Positions 1-11,205 of a DNA stretch of 64,000 nucleotides are shown here, piece by piece. Location of the stretch: positions 386,432 through 450,431 of the forward strand of contig WELB01000098.1 of NCBI GenBank assembly GCA_009602725.1, given 5' to 3'. The notes under the pieces are model-generated. The model searched no databases, was not told where the DNA came from, and was given only the letters and a program-made list of their open reading frames with translations. The DNA is from Spirogloea muscicola (lineage: Eukaryota; Streptophyta; Zygnematophyceae; Spirogloeales; Spirogloeaceae). How positions within the stretch are numbered: the stretch's first letter is position 1; the number at the start of each line of letters is the position of its first letter. A program made the translations under genes and the position numbers.

Positions 1-175
1 ACGGCGGAGAAGGCGTAGAGGACCATGAAGGCGGAGTTGACGGCCCACTTCTTCTTCACCACGCCGCCGTACAGGATCATGAGGCCCGGGATGGACTGCA
101 GGCCCACCAGCGTCGCCGCCGTCATCTGCCACGCATTGTCGCCGCGGTCCAGGTAGTCGCCGCCATCGGACGACA

Positions 176-176
<1 letters not shown>
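1..176 (-). CDS. AMT: Ammonium transporter (AMT2/MEP type), N-terminal part only
   Basis: First 58 residues of an Amt/Mep/Rh-family ammonium channel, a plasma-membrane protein that imports ammonium. The start is the ATG at 174-176. The protein opens with a short acidic leader, then [16 protein letters not shown] and [19 protein letters not shown], which is the conserved first transmembrane helix and following loop of the AMT2/MEP branch. The YGG after the first helix and the double lysine before TM2 are family hallmarks. The rest lies outside the window, so pore residues cannot be checked. The gene diverges from LUC7 with only 66 bp between start codons. Family assignment is from recognised sequence; the AMT2 branch is preferred over AMT1 because of the KKKWA loop. 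Confidence 0.88.
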
Positions 177-211
<35 letters not shown>

Positions 212-242
212 GCGCGGCGGCGGCGGCGCGCGAGGCGTAGCC
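177..242. promoter_or_regulatory. 66-bp GC-rich spacer between divergent AMT and LUC7 starts
   Basis: Almost entirely GCG/GGC triplets. It separates two divergently transcribed start codons, so both 5' leaders and the core promoters must lie here or overlap the opposing coding sequence. No TATA-like motif is visible. Confidence 0.55.
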
Positions 243-3200
243 ATGGACGCTTTCCGCAAGCAGCTGGACGCGCTGATGGGGGCGAACCGCAACGGCGACG
301 TGGCGGAGGTGAAGCGCAACTACTGGGACCGCGATGTCTGCCGCCACTTCCTCTGCCGCCTCTGCCCGCACGACCTCTTCAACCTCACGGTGAGGCGGCC
401 CCGCCCTGCCTCATGCCGTTCCTCGCACCGTCGTCACTAACGAGCTGGAGATTGGCAGCTTCCATCACTGCTAGCTGCACGTTGCTGCGCACCTGCTGAG
501 GCCACTCCTCGTCAGGCCTCTGGACGGGTCACCTTTAGACGTGGTCGCATTGACTCGTCTACTTTCCATGCGTCTGCAGAAGATGGACATGGGGGTCTGC
601 CCGAAGGTCCACTCTCTGGAACTTCGGAAGGAGTAAGAATCGCTGCTGTCGGTTGATTTTCTCCTTGCGTAGTCCCTTCTCTGGTCAGTCTCTGCCAGAA
701 CTGCTCACGGCTTAATATCTAGTGTGTTCAGATTCTCTCATTTCTGCAAGGCTTGGTAAGAGCATGGGCATCAGTCTCAGGAAGATTGTATCTGGTAGCT
801 CAGAGGGTGCCTCGACCTGACTCCGACCACTGACTGTGCAGCTACGAGGCCGCGAGGGCCAAGGGCAAGGACAACTACGAGCGGGAGCTGGAGGACACCT
901 TGGAGAAGCACATCCTGGTCTGCTCCCTGCTTGACCTAATCCTGACAGGTTCATATGCCCGCAGCCAGAGTTCCAGCCTCAGACTCTTCTCTGTTGCATC
1001 CTTCAGTCAGAACCCTGCCTGGCGCATCTCTGCAGGAGTGCGACAGGAAGATCGCTCGGGCTCTCAAGCGCCTCGAGGACGACGACGCGAACGCAGCCAC
1101 TGCCATTGCTGTTTCGGAAGTCACCAAGGTCCGAGGTTTGAGCTTTTGGTGCTGGGAGACTTGTAAGGCCAAGCTTCTCATGTCAGGACACTGCTGACAT
1201 GGGCTTACAGATAGTGAATGAAGCGGAAGACAGTAGGTCTTGGACTTTGGGTATCGGGCCACCATTCCCTTTGGGAGGAACTCCTCAATGTGCAATGTGA
1301 ACGAGGCAAGATGTCAGTAGTGGTGTTGGCCGTGGGTTGGTGAGGCTGATGAAGCTGTTTGGTGTCCTGTGACCAGTCAGCAGAGTCCTACGAGATAACG
1401 AAACTGATCAATGAGAAACTAATGGAGGCCGAAGAGCTTGGTGAGGCGTAAAAGAAGCTGACTTACTGACCTGAATGAATCTTTAGCATGAATCCATACG
1501 AAATAGCAATTAGTTTTCCACTTGTCAATTCAGATGTTCTTGCCAGAAGTCATGCTGCTTAGGAACGTTTTCCCTTTGCACCTGAAATATCCTGTTTGCA
1601 TGTCCATCGAGGACCTGCAACAAGATTGGAACACTGTGCGTGTAGGTTGAAGCCTAGGTTTCGAGTGTCCACAGCAGCACCATTGTGGCACCATCATGTG
1701 CATGCCCTGATTACACATACTTCAACCTACTTCTCATCCTCAATGTGCAGACCTCCAAGGGAGAACAGATGATAAGATACGGGCAATGGATGCTGTTGAG
1801 GAGCTGCGACAAAAGCGCGCAGATAAGCAGGTAGATTGCCAGCTTTAAGTACAGCTTAGAGCTGCAGTCTCAGGCAGGCACCGTGTGATCTAAGGTGGGC
1901 AACGCTGCAGGTGCTCTTTCATACTTAGATATGCAGCAATTTCATTCTTTGTGAATTACTGATGTGCTACTATGCAAATTTGTATCTGCTGGCTGTGGCA
2001 GGCCATGCTGCTGTTGCACGCCTTCAATCAAGACCGTGCAGGAATGGGCACAGCTGGGCTGACCCTGGGGGGAGGACATGCTCCCAATCTCATGCCTCTG
2101 CCCCTTCCAGCAGCAGCAGCTCCTCCTTTGGCTCCGCTTGCAGCAGGCCCCCCAGATGCCCGCACACAGGAGATGATTGATGAGAAGCTGAAGAAAGCGG
2201 AGGAGTTAGGTGCGCAGCTGCTGGCACTCAGCACTGTTTATGATAGAGTTGGAAGTGCTCACATGTCCAAGCTGACATTGCTTTGCACAGGTCTATTGGC
2301 GTGTCAACTGCCTGAGACAAGCACAGTTAAGGACTTTGCCACGTGCAAATGCATTGCTGGTGTGCAATTGTGTTGTATGACACTGCTGGAACATGCTTGA
2401 AGACATGAGCACAAGGGTGGGGCTTATCTTTGAGCAGGGGAGGAAGGCATGGTGGATGAGGCACAGCGGCTGCTTGAGGAAGCAGAAGCGCTTAAGAAGG
2501 TGAGAAGTGCTTGGAGACTAGGTCAGTGAAGCAGGCCTTCATTAAGTATCCAGCCATGCACTCGTAGCCATGCCACTCAAGCCATGCCACTCGTGGTGCA
2601 CTTTGGTCACAGATGCACTTGGGTCACAAATTGAGCCTGAATTCTATGCTACACTGATGTTACCTTATCAACTAGCTGAATTTCGATTGTGGCAGCTTGG
2701 AGCCAGAGTGGAGCCTCCACCAGATGCCAACAAGGCTCTCCTCTTAGACCCTCGCATCCAGATTGTAAGCATGGTCAGCTTTTGCTCCAGACCACTCATG
2801 TGCCTGCAAGCTTGTCAGCATTGCACTCAGACACAGCACCATTCAGCAAGTATGCCTCTACAAGTAGCACACTGTATATTCTGGTTGGAGGCAGGCTTGA
2901 CAGCGGTCTTGGGTTGGGTCTTGAGCAACTTCTGACATGGAGTAATGCTCCAATCATGTAAACAGACGGATCAGAAGCTCCGTGTATGTGACATCTGTGG
3001 TGCATTTTTGAGCATATACGATAAGTGAGCCTGCTGTTCCGCCTATCCTCTAGATAATGCAGTGGCAGTCACATTGGGGGATCTTCGGGACCTCTTGAGG
3101 CCTATTAGGCATAGCCATGAAGCTTTCGTTCTACTTGTGAGTGCTTCATGATGTACGTGTGTGCAATTGACTATGCAAACAACTGTTGGATTGCAGTGAT

Positions 3201-4390
3201 AGGCGACTAGCTGACCATTTTGGTGGCAAGCTACACCTTGGATACATGTCCATTCGCGAGAAGTTGCGCGAGATTAGGGTAAGCGTGCTTGACAATATCC
3301 ACAAGCAGAGGGGAAAAGCAGGGGGTGGCAGTAACGACTTAAGGAGATTGTATGAGATCACCGTAGAGGCTGCCTGCTTGTTGACAAGTAGCTTCTTGTA
3401 AGGGCTGAAGTACTTAGCGTCATTCTTTTCGGTCTGCGTATGGACCAGTATAAGCCCTAAGGGAGTTGCTTGGTTGAGTTCAGGAGGCACGCAAGCTGCC
3501 TCGCGTCATGGAGCCCCTTCCAAAACCTGTCCCAGATGGAAGGTCGGTATTAAGCATCTGAAGAAGCTCTAGCTCTGGGTCTTCGTCTTGGCATAAGTGC
3601 AACTCGTATGCAATACAATATATGTGCCACATGTGTGTAGAGCCTATCTGATGCAAATGCGTACCTTTGTCAGAAGCTTGACGATGCAAGCACATGTGCA
3701 TTTGTTGCTTCAACAGACCCAAGGAAAGTGAGAAGGTGCAAGTTGAAGAAGGCGAGAAGGAGAAGGAGCAAGAGAAGGAGAAGGAACGAGAAAGAGATGA
3801 TGCACGAGAGAAGGAGAAGGAGCTTGCAAGGCGTGACAAGGACAAGGACAAGGACAAGGAGCGCGAGAGAGATAGAGACAGAGACAGAGACCGGGAGAGA
3901 GACAGAGACAGAGACCGGGATAGGGGCAGAGAAAGGGACCGGGACAGAGACCGGGACTACGACCGTGACAGGGACAGGAATCGCAGCGGTCGTGACAGAG
4001 AGCGGGACAGAGAGAGGGGCCGGGAACGGGATCATGATCAAAACCGCAAGCGGTAAGGAGGTCTTCTCGTCTCTTTTTGTCCAAATCTGCACTGCTATGC
4101 ACAAACAGGTGTACAAGTCACACAATGTCACTTGTCGGCTTATGGCATGCTGTTATTGGATACGTGAAAAGAGCTCAACCACTAGCACATCCAATCTGGA
4201 CAGGTCCCATTCGCAAGAGCAAGCGAGGGATGGCGAGCATGATCGCAGGTAAGCTTCACACCTTTCCTGTAGATGCAACCCTCGCACTGTTCAGGACAAG
4301 TGCAGGCTCCCACGATGCTGAGTTACTGTACTCCGTTCATGTGTTCTCAGAGACAGGAGTGACGACCGGCGCAGGAGGGATCGCTACTGA
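243..4390 (+). CDS. LUC7: LUC7-like U1 snRNP-associated splicing factor
   Basis: LUC7 proteins bind U1 snRNP and tune 5' splice-site choice in the nucleus. Fifteen exons resolve by splice phase: 243-389, 580-632, 842-917, 1036-1128, 1377-1440, 1751-1830, 2002-2209, 2438-2499, 2696-2764, 2966-3024, 3197-3278, 3484-3542, 3717-4052, 4204-4248, 4351-4390. They sum to 1473 nt, 490 residues. The N-terminus ([19 protein letters not shown]) and the first CCCH-type zinc finger ([14 protein letters not shown], then CPKVH) match the family. A coiled coil follows ([28 protein letters not shown]), then the second finger ([13 protein letters not shown] ... [15 protein letters not shown]). The tail is about 120 residues of KE/RE/RD repeats, typical of metazoan and plant LUC7L. 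An in-frame TAA overlaps the donor of exon 13 (4054-4056), so retaining that intron would remove the last RS/RD segment. Confidence 0.95.
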
Positions 4391-4854
4391 CTTCCAAAGA
4401 GTGGGTCAAGCAGACGGCGTGCAGTTATCTCTTGTGTCGGCTCTGCGGGAGCGGTGTCATGCCCGAGGAAATCGGAAGCTAGACGGTAGACACGCTCATC
4501 TGTAGATGCCTGGGTCCTCGATCAGTTGCGAGGCTGGGTCTTGTACTCTCTGACCACTATTGGTTTTACCATGTTACACAAGCTACATGTCTTTGATGTG
4601 GCCCTGCTATGCGAGTTGTTAGCGAATCACAGAGTTACAGCACCATGGAGCAGTTTATGAGAGGGGTGATTGAAACATTGGCCATTGTCTACTTCACCGC
4701 AACTTTGCCACGTGTTGACTATCACCTGACTTTGATTGCAGAGCCCAGAAATGCTTGACGACATTTCAGGTTCAGCCCTCGATTCATCTTTCATACACAG
4801 TCTCCCTGAGTGTGCGGGCATGCCCAGGCCAGGTAAGGAGTTTGCTTTTGCAGC
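4391..4854. other. Intergenic, convergent 3' regions of LUC7 and polyamine oxidase
   Basis: Presumed 3' UTRs of two convergent genes. I see no coding signal, repeat or hairpin. Confidence 0.5.
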
Positions 4855-7003
4855 TCACTTCAGCCAGCCGTAGAGCTTTAGCAAACGCTCAGCTTCACGG
4901 ACGCCGCTGAGGTGTGCGCCATGTGTGGTAGAGTAGAAGTGCCGGTGAGTGGCCTCTCCAGCAAAGCAGAGCTGCGCGCCTCCGGGGCTGATCGACTCCG
5001 CCGGCATGTCGCTAAAAGGCTTTACCTGCTGGCTGGCGTCGCTGTAGCCCAGTGGCTCTGCCAGGCGCTCTATGTCATGCCCGCTCGACACCACCGCGAC
5101 ATATGAGTAGGAACCTCGAAAGAGTGGATTCAAGCCCCACTGGCTGCGCAGAACGGACAGCGGTATCCCTAGCGCCGAGTCGTCGGAGCCCAGCGCTTTG
5201 TTGTCATACCCGAAGTGTTGGAGCGTTGCAGCAATGCCGGCGCCCACATTCTCCGGTGGCTCGCGCTCCATCTGCAAGGCCTCAGCACCCGCCAGCCAAG
5301 TGACGAGCACCGTCGTCTCGCTGTACATAGGGTACACACCGAAGGTCCTTCGCATTCACATGGGCACGGCGGGTGACAGTGTCGGCGAGGGCACACTGCT
5401 GGGCTTGTCAAAGACAAACTGCACCATGGGCTGCGAGGCGGCGGAAGCAGCATCGAGAAACACCTTGTCTACGACGCCGAAGCCCATGCGCGTAATGGCG
5501 TCCAATTTCCATTTTGGCAGCAAGGGGTCGAACAACCCAGATGCCTCAGCCTTGAGCACACCGAGAGAGACCGTCACAATCACGTGGTCAGCTGCGAATG
5601 CTGCTCCGCCGTCGCACTCCACCAGCACGGGTGACAATCCCTCGCCGACCGGCCGTTGCCACCGGATGCATCGCACGCGGTGGTTGAGATAGATGGTGCC
5701 GGCCGGAATCTGAGCGGCGAGCCACTCGGGCACCGCCGAGTAGCCCCCCGGAATCGTCATGTGCTCGCCTGGGAACTCGTAGTACTCGTGGTACCACGGC
5801 AGGCTGAGGTCGTCCAGAGAGTTGGCGGCCGTGATGCCGCGCTCCAAGTTCTGACGCATTGCGAATACGCCCCGCCGGATTGCTTTTGCTGCCGCCAGGT
5901 CGTCATCGCTGCCCGCCTCAAGGCCCTTCAGGTACTCTTCCAGGCCGCAGCGGAGGAAATCGCCCACACTCTCGGGATGCTCACGTCGTGGCTCTGGCGC
6001 CGTCGGTGCAGTCGCCGGTTCTCCTCCATCAGCAGCGGCCGAGGAGCCCCCTCCCAAGGAGCTAACGTCCTCGGAGACCACCTGAGAGTGTGTATTGGCC
6101 TCCATGGCACCCTCTTGACTGCCACCCCGCAACGGCGTCCCATTGCTGCGAAGCGCACCCATCTCCTGCGCCTGCCGAAGCAGGCCCTTGTAGACGGCAG
6201 TCACTTCGTCAACGACAGCGCGATCGACCACAGCGCCACCTTCCAGCCGCACAGCCGCATCCTCCCGCCAGGCCGGCCGGCCGCGCCCGTCCAGGGCGTC
6301 CGTCTGGAAGGCGCCTGCAGCGGTGGCTATGGCATGCACTGGGCTGCCATCCACGCCGTGAATCCACGTTGCACCAAGCTCCACCCGCTCGCCTGCAAGC
6401 CTTCATGAGCCTCCAGTCAAGGGCTTCTGCGCAGACCGATCCATCAGTGTTGCAGCATGCCAGGCACGCTCTTGCATAAAAGATCTGTATAGAGCATTGC
6501 AGCAAGTACACATGCAACGGAATTTGTCAAGTCATCAGAATCAGCAAGGAGCGACACCACTGTAAATTACCAGCGAAGGTGGACGTGCAAACACGGCCGC
6601 CGATGCGGTCTCCGCCCTCAAGGACAATCAACTCAAAACGGCCTGTAGGGTCGGCTGCGGATGCCTGCCGGTGCTGCTGAAGTGTGCGTGCAGCTGCAAG
6701 GCCCGCCATGCCTGCCATCGCCGACGTCGTGTTTTTATAGGCTGGCGCAGAGCTTCATACGCCATAGACCAGCTTCGTCATCTTCCTCTTGCAAGATGCA
6801 GCAGATTATGCGCAATGTACTCAAAAGTCCAAACCCTAAACGTAAACCCTAAGTCCCTTGCAGATCAGAGGACTGGGGAGGTTGTCAGACCTTCTACCAA
6901 GGCCCGAGTAAGCTTTCAGCAGGGCATACAGAGGTGCTGTCCTACCAGCTCCGACAATGACGATGCTCGGCCGAGCTGCCTGCAGCACCGGCGACTCCGC
7001 CAT
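4855..7003 (-). CDS. PAO: FAD-dependent polyamine oxidase (PAO5/SMO-like)
   Basis: Flavin amine oxidase that oxidises spermine or acetylated polyamines. Exons (minus) 7003-6946, 6711-6571 and 6392-4855 join in phase, about 578 codons. The FAD-binding Rossmann motif is split by intron 1 (SIVIVGAG / MAGLAAARTL), followed by the GGDRIGGRV stretch and VELGATWIHGVDGSPVH, diagnostic of the PAO5/spermine oxidase group. The C-terminal FAD motif CFAGEATHRHFYSTTHGAHL is intact. Odd points: a single in-frame TGA at 5356-5358 separates the central region (ending near FVFDKPSS) from RTFGVYPMYSETTVL, and the segment normally between them looks short. No GT-AG intron of sensible size restores the phase, so this may be an assembly error, an unusual splice, or a recent lesion. 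A low-complexity Ser/Gly insertion (about codons 150-190) is not typical of the family. The start ATG at 7003 is the last before the Rossmann motif, but the frame is open upstream. Confidence 0.85.
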
Positions 7004-7129
7004 AGCTGCTGTTGGGCCAGGCTGGATTGTTGAGCAGTGGCAGCGACTGGAGGCGGCAATGCAGCGGCACCTTTCTCCGAGTTGCCCTCGTGCTGCTGCC
7101 GCCTCTAACGTCGCAGCATCAGGGCTCGT

Positions 7130-7671
7130 GCTGGATGGAGGGCGTCGAGCGGCACAGTGCAGCTCCTTGTGCTGCGGCCAGTGGACCTGTAGCTGCTGTG
7201 CCGTGCAATGGGCACCCCAGCTCGCAAAAGCCTGACACAAAGTGCCAGCCAGGACGCCGCGGTCACCCACGACGCTACATGTCGCCAACGGCAGGTCCGC
7301 TTGTGGTCTCGCTTGCCACGCATTAGACGTGCTGCAGCTGCGAGACCACAACGAGCGACGCCCAGAATGCGTTTACCTGGAAGGACGTGCAGCTGCTGGT
7401 GACAGCCACCGCCGCAATCGGCGGCGAGCCCGAGCTCAGCGCGGACAGGCGCGGCTGGGGGGCTCCCCAGCACCGTAAGCGGAAGCCGGGCCTCAGCTCT
7501 GCATCAATTGTTTCCCTGGAAGTGAGAATGCTAAGTGGTACTCCAAATAATAAACGTCAGTAATTGTCATCACATAGGCGCGACTAATTGATAAGGGCAG
7601 CTGACACCAAGCAATGCTGCCGCAGAGCTGGCTCTGGGCACCGGCGGCGGCGCCGGAGCCGTCGCCATCTT
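7130..7671 (-). CDS. Possible 5' extension of the polyamine oxidase gene with degenerate MYND-like finger
   Basis: On the minus strand the frame that begins the oxidase at 7003 stays open back to about 7350. Within it lies CQAFASWGAHCTAQ followed by LQVHWPQHKELHC. The spacing is that of a MYND zinc finger (C-x2-C-x5-[Y/H]C-x3-C-x7-H), but two of the ligand cysteines read Phe and Gln. An upstream ATG at 7671 with a proline/alanine leader and a plausible donor near 7612 could be the true first exon. Splice phases between these pieces are not fully consistent. It could be a separate truncated gene, a 5' UTR with chance similarity, or a real N-terminal domain. Confidence 0.25.
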
Positions 7672-8019
7672 GGCCGTAAGGTGCAGAGCACTAACTCCAA
7701 ACTCCTAAACTATGAATCCTAGTTTGGTCCTGGCGGCAAGAGGAAGAGGCGCAGCGGCGGCAGTAGGAATGGCGGCTGGCGCACGCCTGGCAGCCTCAGG
7801 AGCAGCATGTGCCGCGAAGGCTGCGGCCGTGGTGGCGGCCGAGAACCGCAATTCGCAGGATAAGGATAGTTGGCCTGCTGGCGAGCTCCAGAGCCGCTGC
7901 GCTCACTGCTGGCACGAGCTCTGCGCCGCCGTCGGCATGGCCGCAGCTGGTCACAAGTCCCGGGCTGCTGCTGAGGTGCGCGCCCACGTATGGGAAGCAG
8001 TGCACCCACTTGCCCTTGG

Positions 8020-8122
8020 CTCTTCCAAAGAGAAGTGGCTCTCCCAATGGGGGCAAGGGCTGTGAGAAGCCAGCCCGAAAAGAATTTGACAAGGTTCGAA
8101 GGGGCCAAACTACGAGCTAAGC
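8020..8122 (-). repeat. Dispersed hairpin-core repeat, copy 1 (module A)
   Basis: Reverse-strand copy of the module that recurs at 29767-29975 and 30594-30803. It carries GGCCCCTTCGAACCTTGTCAA, then GGGCTGGC...CACAGCCC (a 6-bp stem with a short loop), then a GCCCC tract and GAGAGCCACTTCTT. Confidence 0.75.
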
Positions 8123-8159
8123 AGCACTTCCAAAGGGAGACATGACACACGACATGCAG

Positions 8160-8470
8160 GATGTGTTCCCGGCTGAGATGGGCTTGCCAGCTGCTTATCT
8201 GTCGTTGTTGCGACGACGAGTTTCGGCCTGTTTTCAGCGTGCTCAGGCTAATGCTTTGCACCAGAAAGCTGGGCGAGCTCTAGCTGGTGGCAGAAGGGCT
8301 TCGTATCTGCCATCTAGTATCCAGGCATCGGTTAGCGACCTTTATGTTTTGACCCGTGGTTTCTGAGCGGGTCAATCTACTGTAGGTTATGTAGGTCTTA
8401 AGATGTGCTTGCCTTTGTTCTTGGCCATTTGGCCTTCGTTTGTTTCATATACACGAAATTTCCTCTTCCA
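8160..8470 (+). repeat. Dispersed repeat with short conserved ORF (modules C and B), copy 1
   Basis: Matches 28940-29220 over about 280 bp at both DNA and peptide level. The shared reading frame reads RAQANALHQKAGRALAGG, then IQASVSDLYVLTRG and a stop. The tail after the stop (GAGCGGGTCA ... GTGCTTGCCTTTGT) is also shared with 23105-23215 on the other strand. No known protein family is recognised. Confidence 0.7.
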
Positions 8471-8589
8471 AAGGGAAAAGTCGTGTATTTGAAGCAATCG
8501 AAGGCCAATATGGCCACGTACAAAGGGAGACTAGCTCTTCCAGAGCACTCAGTGGCCACTAGAGCAGCTGTGTGCCTTAAACTCTATTT

Positions 8590-8870
8590 TGCTTTTCAAG
8601 CATTAATCGTATCCATTCTTTTGGGCCTGCCTTTCACAGCCAGAGCCGGAAATTGGATGTGTGAGAAGAAGATGAGCCTCTCATTCTTTACGGTCTTGGC
8701 ATTTAACATTTTTCTGGCCCCTTCGAAGTTTGTCCATTCCATTTTCTGGGCTGGCTCGTAACAGCAATCGCCCTCTACCGGAAGGAGTCTTCCATCTTTC
8801 ACATGGGCGGGGGCTGCGGAAATGCCAGCCCAGAAGGAATGAACAAAGTCCAACGAGCCGAAAGGCGCTT
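8590..8870. repeat. Degenerate copies of the hairpin-core repeat
   Basis: Contains partial GGGCTGGC core sequences on both strands (around 8620, 8745 and 8830), next to CCCCTTCGAAGTTTGTCCATTCC, so probably two opposed, decayed copies. Confidence 0.5.
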
Positions 8871-11205
8871 ATATCACACAGCTATTGCAAGAGCTCTTAG
8901 GAAGAAGCAACATGGCAGACCCAGAAGACAGGAACGAGTTGCCTGACTGCCAGCACGCAGCTCGATGACAAGAAGGACAGTTACAAAGTCTGTGACTTCA
9001 TCTCCCATGCATCGAGGTTGCCGACAACTGTATGAAGGCAGATTAAAGGCGACGCTACAGCTGCCCGCCATGCTACTGGTCACTGAGGCCTCGCGCTTGA
9101 GGGCAGGTCGCCGAGCTCCCTGGCCTATACTTGACGGGTGAAGCACCCCTGCCCTGCTGTCGTCAACTTCGCTGGCGCCTCTAACGTGCCGTTGAGGCCT
9201 GGCGCTAACGCATGCTGGCACGGACTTGGGGTTCCAGCTTGCTCTGGTCCCATGCTGTTCTTCGCCATAGGCGCTCTTGGCGGTCTAGGCCAAGGCCATG
9301 CCGGCCCAATGGAGCCTCGGCGTACTCCCAACACCCCGTCACCGTGTACTTGGACTGCTGCGCTTGCGAACATGGATACATTGCACTGCGTGACAGAGGG
9401 CCAGACGGGCCAAGCACACAGGCACGGACATCTACAGCAGGCCGCCTGCTGCAGGTCAGCACCCACTGGCTTGGCAGCACATAAGCTCGGCACGCATCAA
9501 GTATGCGTAAGACTTTCCAATTGCTATTGCCCCTCTTTGAGAAAAAGCTCACTCCAGCTGTTACCTTCCCTCCTTCTCCAGCCTCCACGCCCCCTTTGGC
9601 ACATCTGCTTTTCCTTTGGACTGTCGCACTTTTGGGGCTGGCTTGCGCCTTCCGGCTCTTTTCAGACCTTGTTTACTCCTACTGGGATGGCCTCTCACAG
9701 CCATCGCCTTGAGATCTCATATTATTCCTCTTTTCACAGCCCTCGCCCCCTCTGATAGAGCTGCTTCTTCTTCCAGCTTGGCTTTAGTTGGCTTTCCATT
9801 CATGTCATGTGCACCGCGCGCCTTTCCTCTCTCTCCTTCCAGCCCATCCACGGCCGTCACACCCTGCTAGTAGTTCCCCCTATTTCCAACTGCTAATCAT
9901 CCGACTTCCAATTGCTGGTCAGGGGTGAACGAGTGGCCAGCCGTAGCAGCAACTTGCCATGCCGAGTAGGTCGCTCACTTGTCTCGGGGTTTTTCTCACT
10001 GCTCCACGACAACACCATATCGTGCTATCTTTGACGTGCACGAGGCCCGTGGTACAGCTTACCCAGAGGCTGCAACATCTGCAGGCTTCCCCCCATAGAT
10101 GGACATGGTCTCATTTAGTAAAGGTTCCGACCTCCGCTCTCTACTGATCATCCATTAGCCCCACTACGGTACTCACATCCCTGTCTCAGGGAACTCTTCC
10201 AATGGGTGTTGCAATCGCCCCTGGTAAAGTGCGCCCTGTGTTGTGACGTTGCAGAATCTGTCATAAATCAGCAATCGTGGAGTTCTAAGGTGTGTGCATT
10301 ACTAGGGACATTGGGAGCGGTGGAGCCTCCATTGCTTTGTGGGTAAGCAAATTGCGTATTGTTGAAATGCAAGGCCGCGGTGGAGATGCAAGCTCGACAA
10401 ACGCTGGTGAGCGATGGTGAACCAACAAGTGGGCTGGGTAAGCATCTGACCATCTGACGCAACCTAGTTGGCCGCCGGAGCTCTCCATAAGGGGTGTGTG
10501 AGCTTATTTGCAGTTCTTGATGCGAGCAACCATCTGCTGCTCCGGTGCGCCCAAATATGGCTGGAACTGACTAAGGCTAAACATTTGTCTTATCTAGGTG
10601 ACCGACATGCGTACTACCAGTTGCAGACAGACATCCAAACTGGCTATGAAGAGGCAGGCTGCTGATTCTTGGGCAAATCCAATTTGGAGCTCGATGGGAA
10701 ACCTGGTCTGTTATACGCAGCCAAGAGATAGTGAAACAACAATTGCCAGAATGAACAGGAGCTTCGACAGTGGGTGCACTCCTGAAGACGGGGGCTAGCT
10801 CGCATAGAGCATACCTACTCCATTTCAAGTACACAACACATTGAGTAATGTGCACAACCCTTACTTTCTTAATTAAAAGCAGACCCACAGAGACCATTAA
10901 GAGCTCCAAGACATGGTTGAGCTGTTGTTCTAGCTTAAACAGTGGTTCTCAGGCCTGACAGTGAAAGGATACTATCAGTCTCAACAAAGAGTTGTGAGTT
11001 GTGGCAAAGAGCAACTGGGTGAATGCCAGATAATGCAATGCAGCAGATTTGTACGATGATGTACAGGTGTTAACATATCATCAAAAGCATGCTAGAGAAC
11101 GAGGACTGGTGCCCAGAACAAAATTTATTCAACCAGGAGTTTGGATGCGATGTTACAAGTGAATTTCCAGCTATTGCTAGCAGGCTATTCACCACTGACG
11201 GCTAT
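8871..11205. other. Gene-poor intergenic stretch
   Basis: No exon chain or recognisable protein was found on either strand. A decayed hairpin-core repeat lies near 9630-9800 (GGGCTGGC at about 9637, then GGGATGGCCTCTCACAGCC at about 9682). The end at 11089-11205 is the presumed LHCII 3' UTR. Confidence 0.5.
11153..11157 (-). terminator. TGTAA polyadenylation signal of the LHCII gene
   Basis: TGTAA on the minus strand about 50 nt beyond the LHCII stop codon. TGTAA is the usual green-algal poly(A) signal, and its position fits. Confidence 0.5.
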
